15,445 nucleotides of DNA from Anaerolineales bacterium. Its GTDB lineage: Bacteria; Chloroflexota; Anaerolineae; Anaerolineales; UBA4823. Position 1 is the stretch's first letter. Each line of letters begins with the position of its first letter. This document shows, piece by piece, positions 6,059-13,870 of the stretch. The stretch is taken from contig JAFGBV010000019.1 in the NCBI GenBank assembly GCA_016932955.1, positions 1-15,445 on the forward strand, in the 5' to 3' direction. The translations under genes were made by a program, and so were the position numbers. The notes under the pieces are model-generated. The model had not been told where the DNA came from. It was given only the letters and a program-made list of their open reading frames with translations, and made no database searches.

Positions 6059-8167
6059 CTAGGCAGTTTCCGGCAGCCAGAGGCGTAAGCGCGTCCATTC
6101 GCCGCTGGCGCTTTCCAGGGTCAGGGTTCCCCCAATCACAGCCATTAAAGTGGAGTGCAGGGCAAGCCCTTGCCCGCTGCCGCCATTTTCCTTCTCTCCC
6201 TGTCCCAGGCCAACCCCATTATCCTCGATAATCATCTCCAGGCCGTCGTGCCAGCATGCCGAGATGTGCAGGTGCAGCTCTCCAGAAGGGTGCCCGCCGC
6301 GGGCGTGCCGTGCTGCATTGCGCACTGCCTCGCGCGCGGCGTAAAAAAGGACTTCCCCTGTAATAGGGGATAGGCTTGCGGCATGCACGCTGGCTTGGGG
6401 ATCGATCTCGATGCTCACCTGATCAAAAGCATCGTGGAATTCTTCTGCTACGCTTTGCCTTAGCGCTTCGAAAGCGCCCAGGCGGCTTACGGCTGGGCTG
6501 GTCGCGCCGGGGAGATCATACAGCAAACTGGAGACATATTGGTGCGCCTCGCTGATGGATTGAATGGCTTCCGCGTTTGTCTCCGGGCTGGCATTGAGCG
6601 ACAGCAGGGAGGCATGCAGGCGCGGCAGAACTTCATCATGTAGGGTACGCCGGGCGCGGCGGTCGATCACCTGGGTTTCAGCCAGGTACTGGCGCTGCAA
6701 AGCCATCAGGCGACGGGCCATCTCCGTGCTCGCCTGCGAATCAATCAGGCGCTCCCCAACGGTTTGCGCAATCTCGAATTCTTCCTGTGTGTAGAGAGAT
6801 GCATCGCGTTTCTCACCCAGCAGCAGCACGCCGATCAATCCACGCTCACTCCATAACGGAATGGCCCATGCTGCACCAGCAAACTGTTCCACCTCCAGCG
6901 GGTGGCAAATTGCCTGTGGTGTATTCCATTGCTGTACCAGGGCGTGCATTTCAGGCAGCGCCGGCAATGTTCCGGATGGGTAAGCCAGCCCTGGTCCAAC
7001 CAGGGGAGCTAACAGCCCCAGCGGCACCAGGTAAGCCAGCCGCGCATTCAGCAGGTCCGCGCATAGGGCGTGCATCGGTTGGCGCGCATCCGTCTCTGGC
7101 AATCCTGCTTCGGCTGGGATCGTCAATTGATCGTACAGGCGCGGGCTAGCAACAAATGGGCGCAGGTTTTTGATGTACCGCTCGCGCTCGGCAAACGAGC
7201 GCCAGGATAAGAGCGCATAGAAGACCGTCATCAGCACCATGCTCAAGAGCAAGATGTAGATTGCCGGCATCGCCTGCACCATCGCCCAGCCTGCCAGCAC
7301 AGCAAAACCCGCGGCCAGGATCAGGGCCCGCCGCCAATAACGCTGCAGGCCGCGGCGGGGCAGTGTTTTCCCGGTGAATACTTCATAGGATACGATCGAT
7401 TGGCCTACCAGCATCACTGCCACGCCGATGAGGATGGCAATGGCGGCGTCGAATGCACCCAGGGTGAGCGCTTGGCGAACGGAGATGACCCCTCTTTGAG
7501 CAGTCTGGATCACCCAGAACAGCGCCCATCCTACCAGCAGGCTCACCAGCAGCAGCACTGCGCTGGCGATCATCAGCCAGGGGCGCGCCCGGTGGCGCGC
7601 CAGGTCGCCCATCACGCGCAATGTTTTCCCTGGTTGCAGCAATGCATCCAGTGAAAGTCCCAGGCAAGCAGCCAGGTAAACGGGGTAGGCGATGATTAAC
7701 AACGGGATTTGGTGAATAGAGAGCAGCGGCGTGAGGTTGATGATCGAAAATGGCGGGAGCGGGTTCGCAATCAGCACCAGGATCACAGTGATCAAGGCCA
7801 AGAGCGAAGTTGCCAGCAATCCCCAGCGGTGGCGACGATGGATGCGCGCCTGGCGGTCTTCCCAGAAAGAGGCATACCAGAGCATCACTGCGTACCAGGC
7901 ATAAGGCAAGCCTACCAGTGGCACCCACCCCAACTGCCACCAGAGATTAATCCTAACACTCAATTCGGATAACCCCATCCCCAGAATGGCTGTATGTGCT
8001 AGGAAGAATACACCCCCCACCAACAGTCCGCCGCTCGCCAGCCACAGACCCCAGGTACGCCGTTCAGCGGTAAGCGCCACGGTCAGTCCCAGCCAGAGCA
8101 GGGTGATGGTGTTGAACAGGCTCACGCTGAGCAGCAACCAGATAAAGAGTGCGTAGGGATCGTTCAT
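6059..8167 (-). CDS. Membrane/GAF sensor histidine kinase, NarL/HisKA_3 type
   Basis: A 702-residue kinase. About the first 330 residues hold roughly eight to nine hydrophobic membrane segments with no large periplasmic domain. A GAF-like region follows (about 350-480, including IPLWSERGLIGVLLLGEKR), then the dimerisation/phosphoacceptor helix with RRTLHDEVLPRLHASLL, where His510 is the predicted phosphorylated residue, and then the ATPase domain with the N box (AAREAVRNAARHA), the G1 box (IEDNGVGLG) and the GQGLALHS loop. It should phosphorylate the NarL-type regulator at 9410-10126. It is the last gene of a four-gene minus-strand cluster, 25 nt after the metallophosphoesterase gene; its Shine-Dalgarno is weak. 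The stimulus is unknown; the membrane-embedded input suggests lipid, small-molecule or membrane-stress sensing. Confidence 0.9.
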   Translation of the reverse strand: MNDPYALFIWLLLSVSLFNTITLLWLGLTVALTAERRTWGLWLASGGLLVGGVFFLAHTAILGMGLSELSVRINLWWQLGWVPLVGLPYAWYAVMLWYASFWEDRQARIHRRHRWGLLATSLLALITVILVLIANPLPPFSIINLTPLLSIHQIPLLIIAYPVYLAACLGLSLDALLQPGKTLRVMGDLARHRARPWLMIASAVLLLVSLLVGWALFWVIQTAQRGVISVRQALTLGAFDAAIAILIGVAVMLVGQSIVSYEVFTGKTLPRRGLQRYWRRALILAAGFAVLAGWAMVQAMPAIYILLLSMVLMTVFYALLSWRSFAERERYIKNLRPFVASPRLYDQLTIPAEAGLPETDARQPMHALCADLLNARLAYLVPLGLLAPLVGPGLAYPSGTLPALPEMHALVQQWNTPQAICHPLEVEQFAGAAWAIPLWSERGLIGVLLLGEKRDASLYTQEEFEIAQTVGERLIDSQASTEMARRLMALQRQYLAETQVIDRRARRTLHDEVLPRLHASLLSLNASPETNAEAIQSISEAHQYVSSLLYDLPGATSPAVSRLGAFEALRQSVAEEFHDAFDQVSIEIDPQASVHAASLSPITGEVLFYAAREAVRNAARHARGGHPSGELHLHISACWHDGLEMIIEDNGVGLGQGEKENGGSGQGLALHSTLMAVIGGTLTLESASGEWTRLRLWLPETA

Positions 8168-8192
8168 TTGCCTGTTGGTATCCTATTTAGCG

Positions 8193-9389
8193 CTATTCCT
8201 GGGCGGAGGATGGAGCGAGCTCAAAGAGGGCGATCTCTGGCGGGCATAAGAGGCGTATTCGGGGGAGCCCCAACCCCTCCATCCCGATGCCGCGGCTGAC
8301 ATACAGTGTTGTGCCACCAATGTAAGCCAGCCCCATCTCGTACTCTTTGCTGTATTCCGGGAGGGTGAAGATAGCGCCATAGAAGGGTAGCCTGACCTGC
8401 CCGCCATGGGTGTGCCCGGCAAGATAGAGGTCAACATTGTTCGCCGCTGCGGTTTCCATCAGATTCGGGATATGATAGAGCAGCAAGCTGTAGCCATCTA
8501 CCGGCACTTCCTCCATCAAAGCAGCAAGAGCCTCCTGGTCGCGCCTCGTCTCCACCGTGGAAACGCCGACCAGGTACAGGTCTCCACCCGGGAGTTCCAG
8601 GCGCTTCACCTCGTCCTGCAGCAGGGTGATCGGAAGTCCATCGAAAATGGTTGGGATTAGTGCATGATTCCAGTTATCCACATTTCCGTTCACTGCATAC
8701 ACGCCAAGCGGCGCGCTGAGCTGGCTGAAGATCGTCCTTGCCTCCTGTAATGCCAGCGGATCATAAGTGTAATCCGCATTGATGTAATCGCCGGTCATCA
8801 CGATCAGGTCGGGCTGCATCTCCTTGAGCAGCTCCAGCATCTCTATCTCGCGCGGCGTGATGCGCTCAACGTGCGTGTCCGTGAGCTGGGCAATGCGCAG
8901 CGGGCGGTCCGGCAGGAAGGCTGGCGCCTCGATGGGCACGCGGCTGACGCCGAGCCGGAATGGCTCGATATACAATCCCTGGAACAGCACCAGGCTGGCG
9001 CTCAATTGCAGCACACAGACCCCCGCCAGCCAGCCCGGCAGGGCGCGCCTCTGTGCTTCAGCCGAGCGGCTTTTGAACACTTTGCCTGCAAGCAAGCCTG
9101 CCGTCAGGAACAGCGCCAGCCGGGCGAAGACCAGCGCCGCCAGGGGCATGAGCAATGATCCATACGAGAGTCCCAGGCGCGGCAGCAACCCCAACATCGT
9201 CAGGTCAGCCATCCCAAAAGCGAGGGCTGCCAGCCCAGCAGGCTTTGCCAGGCGCAGGGGGGTCACCGGCGGCGACCAGGCGCGGGCAGTCAGCACTGCT
9301 GAAAGCAGGAAGACCGCATAGGGCAATATTTTAGAGATCGGTCCGCTGACCGCAACGGCGATATTGATCGGAATCCACAGCAGGCTCAT
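8193..9389 (-). CDS. Membrane-anchored metallophosphoesterase (YkuE/YaeI-like)
   Basis: A 398-residue protein with about four hydrophobic segments in residues 1-140 and a calcineurin-like metallophosphoesterase domain over about 160-398. Metal-binding motifs seen are DTH (Asp171, His173), GDY (Gly200, Asp201), GNVD (Asn236, Asp238), LYHIPN (His306) and GHTHGGQ (His326, His328). The usual catalytic His of GNH(D/E) is Val237 here, while the metal ligands are kept. Relatives include membrane phosphodiesterases and UDP-diacylglucosamine pyrophosphatases, but the substrate is not evident. ATG 9389 has GAGGAAA about eight nucleotides upstream. It sits between the regulator and kinase genes with gaps of 20 and 25 nt, which suggests a common transcript and a link to the same signal. 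Confidence 0.85.
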   Translation of the reverse strand: MSLLWIPINIAVAVSGPISKILPYAVFLLSAVLTARAWSPPVTPLRLAKPAGLAALAFGMADLTMLGLLPRLGLSYGSLLMPLAALVFARLALFLTAGLLAGKVFKSRSAEAQRRALPGWLAGVCVLQLSASLVLFQGLYIEPFRLGVSRVPIEAPAFLPDRPLRIAQLTDTHVERITPREIEMLELLKEMQPDLIVMTGDYINADYTYDPLALQEARTIFSQLSAPLGVYAVNGNVDNWNHALIPTIFDGLPITLLQDEVKRLELPGGDLYLVGVSTVETRRDQEALAALMEEVPVDGYSLLLYHIPNLMETAAANNVDLYLAGHTHGGQVRLPFYGAIFTLPEYSKEYEMGLAYIGGTTLYVSRGIGMEGLGLPRIRLLCPPEIALFELAPSSAQE

Positions 9390-9409
9390 TGACAGTATTT
9401 CCTCAAGCG

Positions 9410-10126
9410 TCAGGCAGGTGAAATGGTGTTGCCGTTCTCATCCCAGGCGAGCATGCGCCCAGATTGCACGATGATCGCAGCCCGCGTGCGGGCGACTTTC
9501 TCATCCGTGGTGGATTGGCTGAGTCCCCAGACATTGTAGATCTGCCCGTTGACCCGGCTGATGGTGCGCTTATCGCGAAAGCCCATGCGGGCGGCGATTT
9601 GCTCATTCGTCAGTCCCTGCGCCAGCAGCAGCGCCACCTCGCGCTCGTGTGGCTCTAGCAGCGCCAGCGGATCGTTCTCGTCCTTGATGCGCACTTCCTG
9701 AACCCGCGCCTCGATCTCCGGGTCAATAAAACTGCGCCCCGCAGCGGCATCTTTCAACAGCGGCAGGATCATCTGCGGCAGCAGGTAGTTGGATTTGCGC
9801 ACATAGGCATAGTGGCTGAGGATGCCCGAGCGGCGGAAATCCCGGTAGTAAGAGTCATCATCCTGGATAGAGTAGAAAACCACCGGCGTGCGCGGAAACT
9901 CGCGCCGGATGGCGACTGCCGTCTGGATGCCGTTCAATGCCCCTGTTAGTTGAACATCCATGATGATCACCAGATCGCCCGCCGCTGGTTGCTGCTCCAG
10001 GCAGTATTCTAGCGCTTCCTCCCCGCTGGCGCAGTCATGCACCACCTGCACGCTGCCAGCGGCCTCCAGCCCGGCTTTCAGCGCCGGACGCAGGCGGGCG
10101 TTGTCTTCAACCAGTAAGATGTTCAT
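9410..10126 (-). CDS. NarL/FixJ-type response regulator
   Basis: A 238-residue two-domain regulator. The receiver domain (about 1-125) has the acidic pair Glu7/Asp8 (LLVEDN), phosphoacceptor Asp57 (IIMDVQL), Ser in the switch position (VVFYSIQ) and the conserved Lys in YVRKSNY. A LuxR-type helix-turn-helix follows (about 150-210): LEPHEREVALLLAQGLTNEQIA, then a recognition helix KRTISRVNGQIYNVWGL that departs from the common VKNHLSNI form. Phosphorylation by the kinase at 6059-8167 should control DNA binding. The gene lies 21 nt after the membrane-protein gene and 20 nt before the metallophosphoesterase gene. Target promoters are unknown; the inverted repeat at 11554-11569 in front of the operon is one candidate. 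Confidence 0.9.
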   Translation of the reverse strand: MNILLVEDNARLRPALKAGLEAAGSVQVVHDCASGEEALEYCLEQQPAAGDLVIIMDVQLTGALNGIQTAVAIRREFPRTPVVFYSIQDDDSYYRDFRRSGILSHYAYVRKSNYLLPQMILPLLKDAAAGRSFIDPEIEARVQEVRIKDENDPLALLEPHEREVALLLAQGLTNEQIAARMGFRDKRTISRVNGQIYNVWGLSQSTTDEKVARTRAAIIVQSGRMLAWDENGNTISPA

Positions 10127-10147
10127 CCCGTTGCATCCTGTGGTGGC

Positions 10148-11461
10148 TTAGTGGAACAGGAGCGGGATGGCGACGATCAGAAAGATTGTCCACACCAGGT
10201 AGGCTGTTGTGGCTTTGCTGAAGACAGCCTGGATGCGCTCTGCCCAGCCCTCAAATCCACCCCGCAATTGGGTGTACAGGATCGCTGCCAGGATGCTGAT
10301 GTTGATGCTGTTCCACCCGATAATGGTGGTGCGGTTGATTGTTAAGCCTTCCAATGCCGTGCGGTAAACCACTGCTGCCAGCGCGTAGAGGCTGATCAGC
10401 ATAGCCAGGGCTGCCACGGCGATGATACCCCGCCGCAGCAGGGTTTGTAATCGCAGGGAAAGACCCTCCGTTTGCCAGGGGGTTGCACCCATCAGCAGCC
10501 CCAGGATAGCAAACAGCATCACGTTATACACGATCAGTACATCCCGGTTCTTGAACGGCGCCAGGAAATTGAACGGGATCACGAACAGGTAGATCACCAG
10601 GACAAGCAGGGTCAGCGGCAGGAGCAGGCGCATCATGGTAAAGATGAACTTGCTCAATCCCTGGCTGAAATCTTGTTCCTGGGGTGCTAGCTCGGGGTCG
10701 TACATCGTCACCAGCGCCAGCAGGGGCAGCAAGCCGAACCCGCCTGCTCCGATCAGGCGCATGATGATCTCGGGCAGCCTGATATCGAGCGCTTCAAACA
10801 TGCCGACGGTAATACCGCCAAAGGCTACGCCGAAGATCAAGTAGAGCCCCGCGGCGATCACCACCTCGATGGATTTGGTCAGGAAAGCAAAACGGTTCTC
10901 ACGGCTTGATTTCAGCCCCAATACCACAAGCCCCAGCCCAATCCAGCACAGCAATGGCAGGTGGATCGCCATCAAGTCCAGGTAGTGGTTGGCAAGCCAT
11001 ACTTTTTGAACTTTCAGTAACACGATCAGTAGTGCATAAGCAGCCGCGGCTGCCAGGCCAAGCCCCACCAGCAGAGGGCGGCGGTAATGTTGTTTGGAGA
11101 CCACAGCCAGGAAAACGATCGCCAGCAGGGTGGCAACTGGCGCCCATAACAGGATCACTGGCGGCAGGTGATCGGAGAGCATCCAATCGGGGTCGAATAG
11201 TGCCCACAAGATCAGCCCCGTAACTGCCCCCAGCAGGATCGCCAGGTCCCAGCGGGTGCGCCGTTTGGCCTGGCGCAGGGGCTGGCGGGCAAAGCGCGCT
11301 TTCCAGGCAGCCAGAAGCAGATGAGCAGGGTTTTGCGCTTCCAGGCTCAGCAGATCGCTGCGGAACTCGGCTTCTTCGCCGGCCTGGCAGGCTGCGTGAT
11401 AGATCGTTTCCATCTCCTCCGCGTTGCCGGATGCGTCCTGTATATTTTGCAGATATTTCAT
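10148..11461 (-). CDS. Polytopic membrane protein of unknown function
   Basis: A 437-residue protein: a soluble, mostly helical and acidic N-terminus (about 1-70), then roughly eleven hydrophobic segments (near 72-89, 101-121, 129-150, 160-183, 193-221, 234-252, 272-300, 309-326, 342-368, 385-398 and 419-436). No transporter or enzyme motif is recognised. The segment ALEGLTINRTTIIGWN near the C-terminus faintly recalls the GLTxNR motif of DUF4153 membrane proteins; this is only a suggestion. It is the first gene of the operon with the response regulator, phosphoesterase and histidine kinase. AAGGAG lies eight nucleotides before ATG 11461. It may be an accessory sensor or the target of the two-component system. 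Confidence 0.8.
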   Translation of the reverse strand: MKYLQNIQDASGNAEEMETIYHAACQAGEEAEFRSDLLSLEAQNPAHLLLAAWKARFARQPLRQAKRRTRWDLAILLGAVTGLILWALFDPDWMLSDHLPPVILLWAPVATLLAIVFLAVVSKQHYRRPLLVGLGLAAAAAYALLIVLLKVQKVWLANHYLDLMAIHLPLLCWIGLGLVVLGLKSSRENRFAFLTKSIEVVIAAGLYLIFGVAFGGITVGMFEALDIRLPEIIMRLIGAGGFGLLPLLALVTMYDPELAPQEQDFSQGLSKFIFTMMRLLLPLTLLVLVIYLFVIPFNFLAPFKNRDVLIVYNVMLFAILGLLMGATPWQTEGLSLRLQTLLRRGIIAVAALAMLISLYALAAVVYRTALEGLTINRTTIIGWNSINISILAAILYTQLRGGFEGWAERIQAVFSKATTAYLVWTIFLIVAIPLLFH

Positions 11462-11526
11462 CTAAATCTCCTTAGGATCATGGGCAAGTCAAAGCAAAGC
11501 CTGGGTTCTTACACATGCACTCACGT

Positions 11527-11555
11527 AGCATAACGCCGAAAGATTGAAGCGTCAA
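11527..11555 (-). promoter_or_regulatory. Promoter of the four-gene signalling operon (TTGACG / 17 bp / TATGCT)
   Basis: On the minus strand TTGACG (11555-11550) and TATGCT (11532-11527) are separated by exactly 17 bp. Five of six -35 bases and four of six -10 bases match the housekeeping consensus. Transcription would start near 11520, leaving a leader of about 60 nt before ATG 11461. Confidence 0.65.
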
Positions 11556-11569
11556 GCACTCAGGTGCTT
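11554..11569. promoter_or_regulatory. Inverted repeat overlapping the -35 region (possible operator)
   Basis: AAGCAC and GTGCTT are separated by 4 bp (TCAG). The repeat overlaps the edge of the -35 of the minus-strand signalling promoter, a position suited to an activator or repressor site. The in-operon NarL-type regulator is the obvious candidate ligand, but nothing in the sequence proves binding. Confidence 0.35.
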
Positions 11570-11612
11570 AATTTTAAGGACTCAAGAGGTGGCTTTCTGG
11601 TGCCCCGCCCTC

Positions 11613-11618
11613 TACAAT
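11613..11618 (+). promoter_or_regulatory. Candidate -10 element for the radical SAM gene
   Basis: TACAAT is a good -10 match and would start transcription near 11625, about 50 nt before ATG 11675. The -35 region 17 bp upstream (TGGCTT) is poor. It is the only reasonable plus-strand candidate in the 213-bp divergent gap. Confidence 0.35.
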
Positions 11619-11674
11619 GGACTCATCTGGGCTGGTTGCAGCCACTATCACAACTTACCATCAAGGAGAACTCC

Positions 11675-13084
11675 ATGCGCGTAAAGATGATCCTGCCTGC
11701 TCTCACCGAGGCTAAAAGCCCCTTCTGGCGCCCGATCAAGTACTCCCTCTTTCCCCCCCTGGGGCTGGCAACCCTGGCGGCTTACCTGGATGCAGAGGAT
11801 GAGATCGATCTCCAGGATGAGCACGTGGAAACCCTCGCCCTGGATGACGAGCCAGACCTGGTGGTGATCCAGGTGTATATCACTTCAGCCTACCGCGCCT
11901 ATGCCCTGGCAGATCACTACCGGCGCAAGGGCGCGCACGTCTGCCTGGGCGGGCTGCATGTCACCTCCTTGCCCGAGGAGGCTGCCCAACATGCCGATAC
12001 GATCTTCCTCGGCCCGGGCGAGGATACCTGGCCTACCTTTTTGCGGGATTTCCGCGCCGGGCAAGCGGGACGGGTGTACCGTTCGCGGGTGCGCACCTTG
12101 CGCGGGATGCCCCCCGCCCGCCGTGACCTGATCAAGCGTCATCTCTACCTGGTGCCCAACTCGATCGTCGTCTCGCGTGGCTGCCCGCACGCCTGCGATT
12201 TTTGCTATAAGGAGGCGTTCTTTCGCGGCGGGCCCTCGTTCTATACCCAGGACGTCGAGGATGCCCTGGCAGAGATCGAGCGACTTCCCGGCAGGCACCT
12301 GTATTTCCTGGACGATCACCTCTTCGGCAGCCCGCGCTTTGCGATGCACTTGTTCGAAGCGATGCGCGGCATGGGGCGGCTTTGGCAGGCAGCCGGCACG
12401 GTGAAATCGATCCTCCAGCCGGGGCTGATCGAAAAAGCTGCCGAGAGCGGGCTGCGCTCCCTGTTTGTCGGCTTTGAGACCCTCGACCCTATCAACCTGC
12501 GCCAGCAGCACAAGATGCAGAATCTCAACCGCGATTACACGCTCGCCATCCAGCGACTGCATGCCAATGGGGTGATGGTCAACGCCTCCTTTGTGTTTGG
12601 CATGGACGAGGATGATGAGACGGTCTTCGAGCGCACCGTTGAGTGGGCTATCCGGCAGGGGGTAGAGACGGCTACTTTTCATATTCTCACGCCCTATCCA
12701 GGCACGGCGTTGCATGCCCGCCTGCAAGCCGAGAGGCGCATCACCAGCCAGGATTGGGATCGCTACGACACGCGCCATAGCGTGTTCCGCCCAAGGCGAA
12801 TGACACCCGACACTCTGGAGAGAGGCTACTGGCAGGCGTACCGTGATTTTTACCGCTGGGGATCGATTTTGCGCAGCGCCTGGTCCGAAGATGGCTGGGG
12901 TGAGCGCCTGCGCCACCTGGCTTATGCCGGTGGGTGGAAGAAGCTGGAACCGCTGTGGGATGCGGTGATCCGTCTGCAGCGCGTGACCAACTTCCTGCCC
13001 ATTCTGGAAACTGTACTCCAGGGAAACCAATCCCGGCGGCAAGCTCGCCAGGCTGCGTCATATCGCCTGGAGGTCGAAGGATAG
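11675..13084 (+). CDS. B12-binding-type radical SAM protein
   Basis: A 469-residue protein. The N-terminal Rossmann-like domain resembles cobalamin-binding domains (DLVVIQVYITSAYRAYALAD, then LGGLHVTSLPEEA and FLGPGEDTWP), but I see no DxHxxG motif for base-off B12. The radical SAM core begins at VSRGCPHACDFCYKEAFF with the CX3CX2C cluster ligands Cys170, Cys174 and Cys177. Later core segments include FVGFETLDPINLRQQ, VNASFVFGMDEDDE and HILTPYPGT. The C-terminal helical part resembles that of DUF4070-type radical SAM proteins. ATG 11675 was chosen because AAGGAG lies six nucleotides upstream and the family normally starts there, although the frame is open from 11564. It stands alone, divergent from the signalling operon. 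The substrate is unknown; methylation or C-C/C-S bond chemistry are family options. Confidence 0.88.
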   Translation: MRVKMILPALTEAKSPFWRPIKYSLFPPLGLATLAAYLDAEDEIDLQDEHVETLALDDEPDLVVIQVYITSAYRAYALADHYRRKGAHVCLGGLHVTSLPEEAAQHADTIFLGPGEDTWPTFLRDFRAGQAGRVYRSRVRTLRGMPPARRDLIKRHLYLVPNSIVVSRGCPHACDFCYKEAFFRGGPSFYTQDVEDALAEIERLPGRHLYFLDDHLFGSPRFAMHLFEAMRGMGRLWQAAGTVKSILQPGLIEKAAESGLRSLFVGFETLDPINLRQQHKMQNLNRDYTLAIQRLHANGVMVNASFVFGMDEDDETVFERTVEWAIRQGVETATFHILTPYPGTALHARLQAERRITSQDWDRYDTRHSVFRPRRMTPDTLERGYWQAYRDFYRWGSILRSAWSEDGWGERLRHLAYAGGWKKLEPLWDAVIRLQRVTNFLPILETVLQGNQSRRQARQAASYRLEVEG

Positions 13085-13088
13085 CCGA

Positions 13089-13116
13089 TTGGTTCTCAGC
13101 GATGTTAGAATATGAT
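13089..13116 (+). promoter_or_regulatory. Weak candidate promoter for the sigma factor gene
   Basis: TTGGTT (13089-13094) and TATGAT (13111-13116) are 16 bp apart. The -10 matches at five of six positions, the -35 only partly. This would give a leader of about 130 nt before ATG 13255. No ECF-type GGAAC motif was found in this gap. Confidence 0.35.
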
Positions 13117-13254
13117 TCCGCATCACGACTGGACCAGGCAGCCCACTCAGCGCGTTGAGGGGCTTATGTGTGTACATGTCGCCTATCTTTTTTGGGGCGC
13201 AAAGGATCATATATTTAGAGAAGCTTCTCATCAATCCGATTGGAAAGGTTTCGC

Positions 13255-13860
13255 ATGGAAGAACTGGAAGCAATTTGTCTCCTCAAGCGAGGCGATCTAA
13301 ATGGGCTGGATCCTTTGGTTCAGTTATATTACTTCCCAGCCGTCAAGGCGGCTTACCTGATTGTCCAGGATCGCGCCGCTGCCGAAGATATCGTACAAGA
13401 TGCTTTTCTGCACGCCTGCCAAAAGATCGACCAGTTAGCCTCGGATCGCTTCGGCCCCTGGTTCTTGCGCAGTGTGGTCCACGCGGCGATCAAGGCTGCC
13501 AGGAAACAGAAAAAACTGCTGTCTCTGGATGCTGCTGGTGACCAGGCACAATCTTTGGAAGATGTGCTGATCGATCGCCAGCCATCCCCAGAAACCCTGG
13601 CGGAAGTACGTGATCGGTCGCGCCAGGTCTGGCAGGCGCTCAGTCGGTTACCGGCTGAGCAAAGAGCAGCAGTCGTGCTCAAGTATTACCTGGAGCTGAG
13701 CGAAAAGGAGATGAGCAGGGTGCTGCACTGCCCCCTCACGACCATAAAATGGCGGCTTTATGCCGCCAGGCAGCGCTTGAGACAGCTCTTGCCCGCAGAT
13801 TTCTTCCCCGTGGAATCGAGTCCTCGGTCATCCTCTTATGTCTCTCAGAAACAGGAATAG
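13255..13860 (+). CDS. ECF-like RNA polymerase sigma factor
   Basis: A 201-residue sigma-70 family protein with only the two ECF domains. Sigma-2 (about 10-87) contains the DRAAAEDIVQDAFLHACQK core-binding helix and FGPWFLRSVVHAAIK for -10 contact. Sigma-4 (about 124-178) has LSRLPAEQRAAVVLKYYLEL and the helix-turn-helix LSEKEMSRVLHCPLTTIKWR. A short Ser/Pro-rich tail of about 20 residues follows. ATG 13255 has GAAAGG seven nucleotides upstream; an in-frame TTG at 13240 is less likely. The next gene begins 10 nt downstream and encodes its probable membrane anti-sigma factor, so activity is expected to depend on an extracytoplasmic signal. The target promoter is unknown. Confidence 0.92.
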   Translation: MEELEAICLLKRGDLNGLDPLVQLYYFPAVKAAYLIVQDRAAAEDIVQDAFLHACQKIDQLASDRFGPWFLRSVVHAAIKAARKQKKLLSLDAAGDQAQSLEDVLIDRQPSPETLAEVRDRSRQVWQALSRLPAEQRAAVVLKYYLELSEKEMSRVLHCPLTTIKWRLYAARQRLRQLLPADFFPVESSPRSSSYVSQKQE

Positions 13861-13870
13861 GAAGAGTTTA

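Noticed and set aside
11564..11674. N-terminal extension of the radical SAM frame
   Set aside because: The extension covers the candidate promoter; ATG 11675 with AAGGAG six nucleotides upstream is the clear start.
11885..13042. 385-codon minus-strand open frame opposite the radical SAM gene
   Set aside because: Antisense to the CX3CX2C radical SAM protein; no recognisable features of its own.
13838..13870. Earlier ATG of the anti-sigma gene overlapping the sigma gene
   Set aside because: It would overlap the sigma stop by 23 nt and lacks a Shine-Dalgarno; ATG 13871 is preceded by GGAAGAG.
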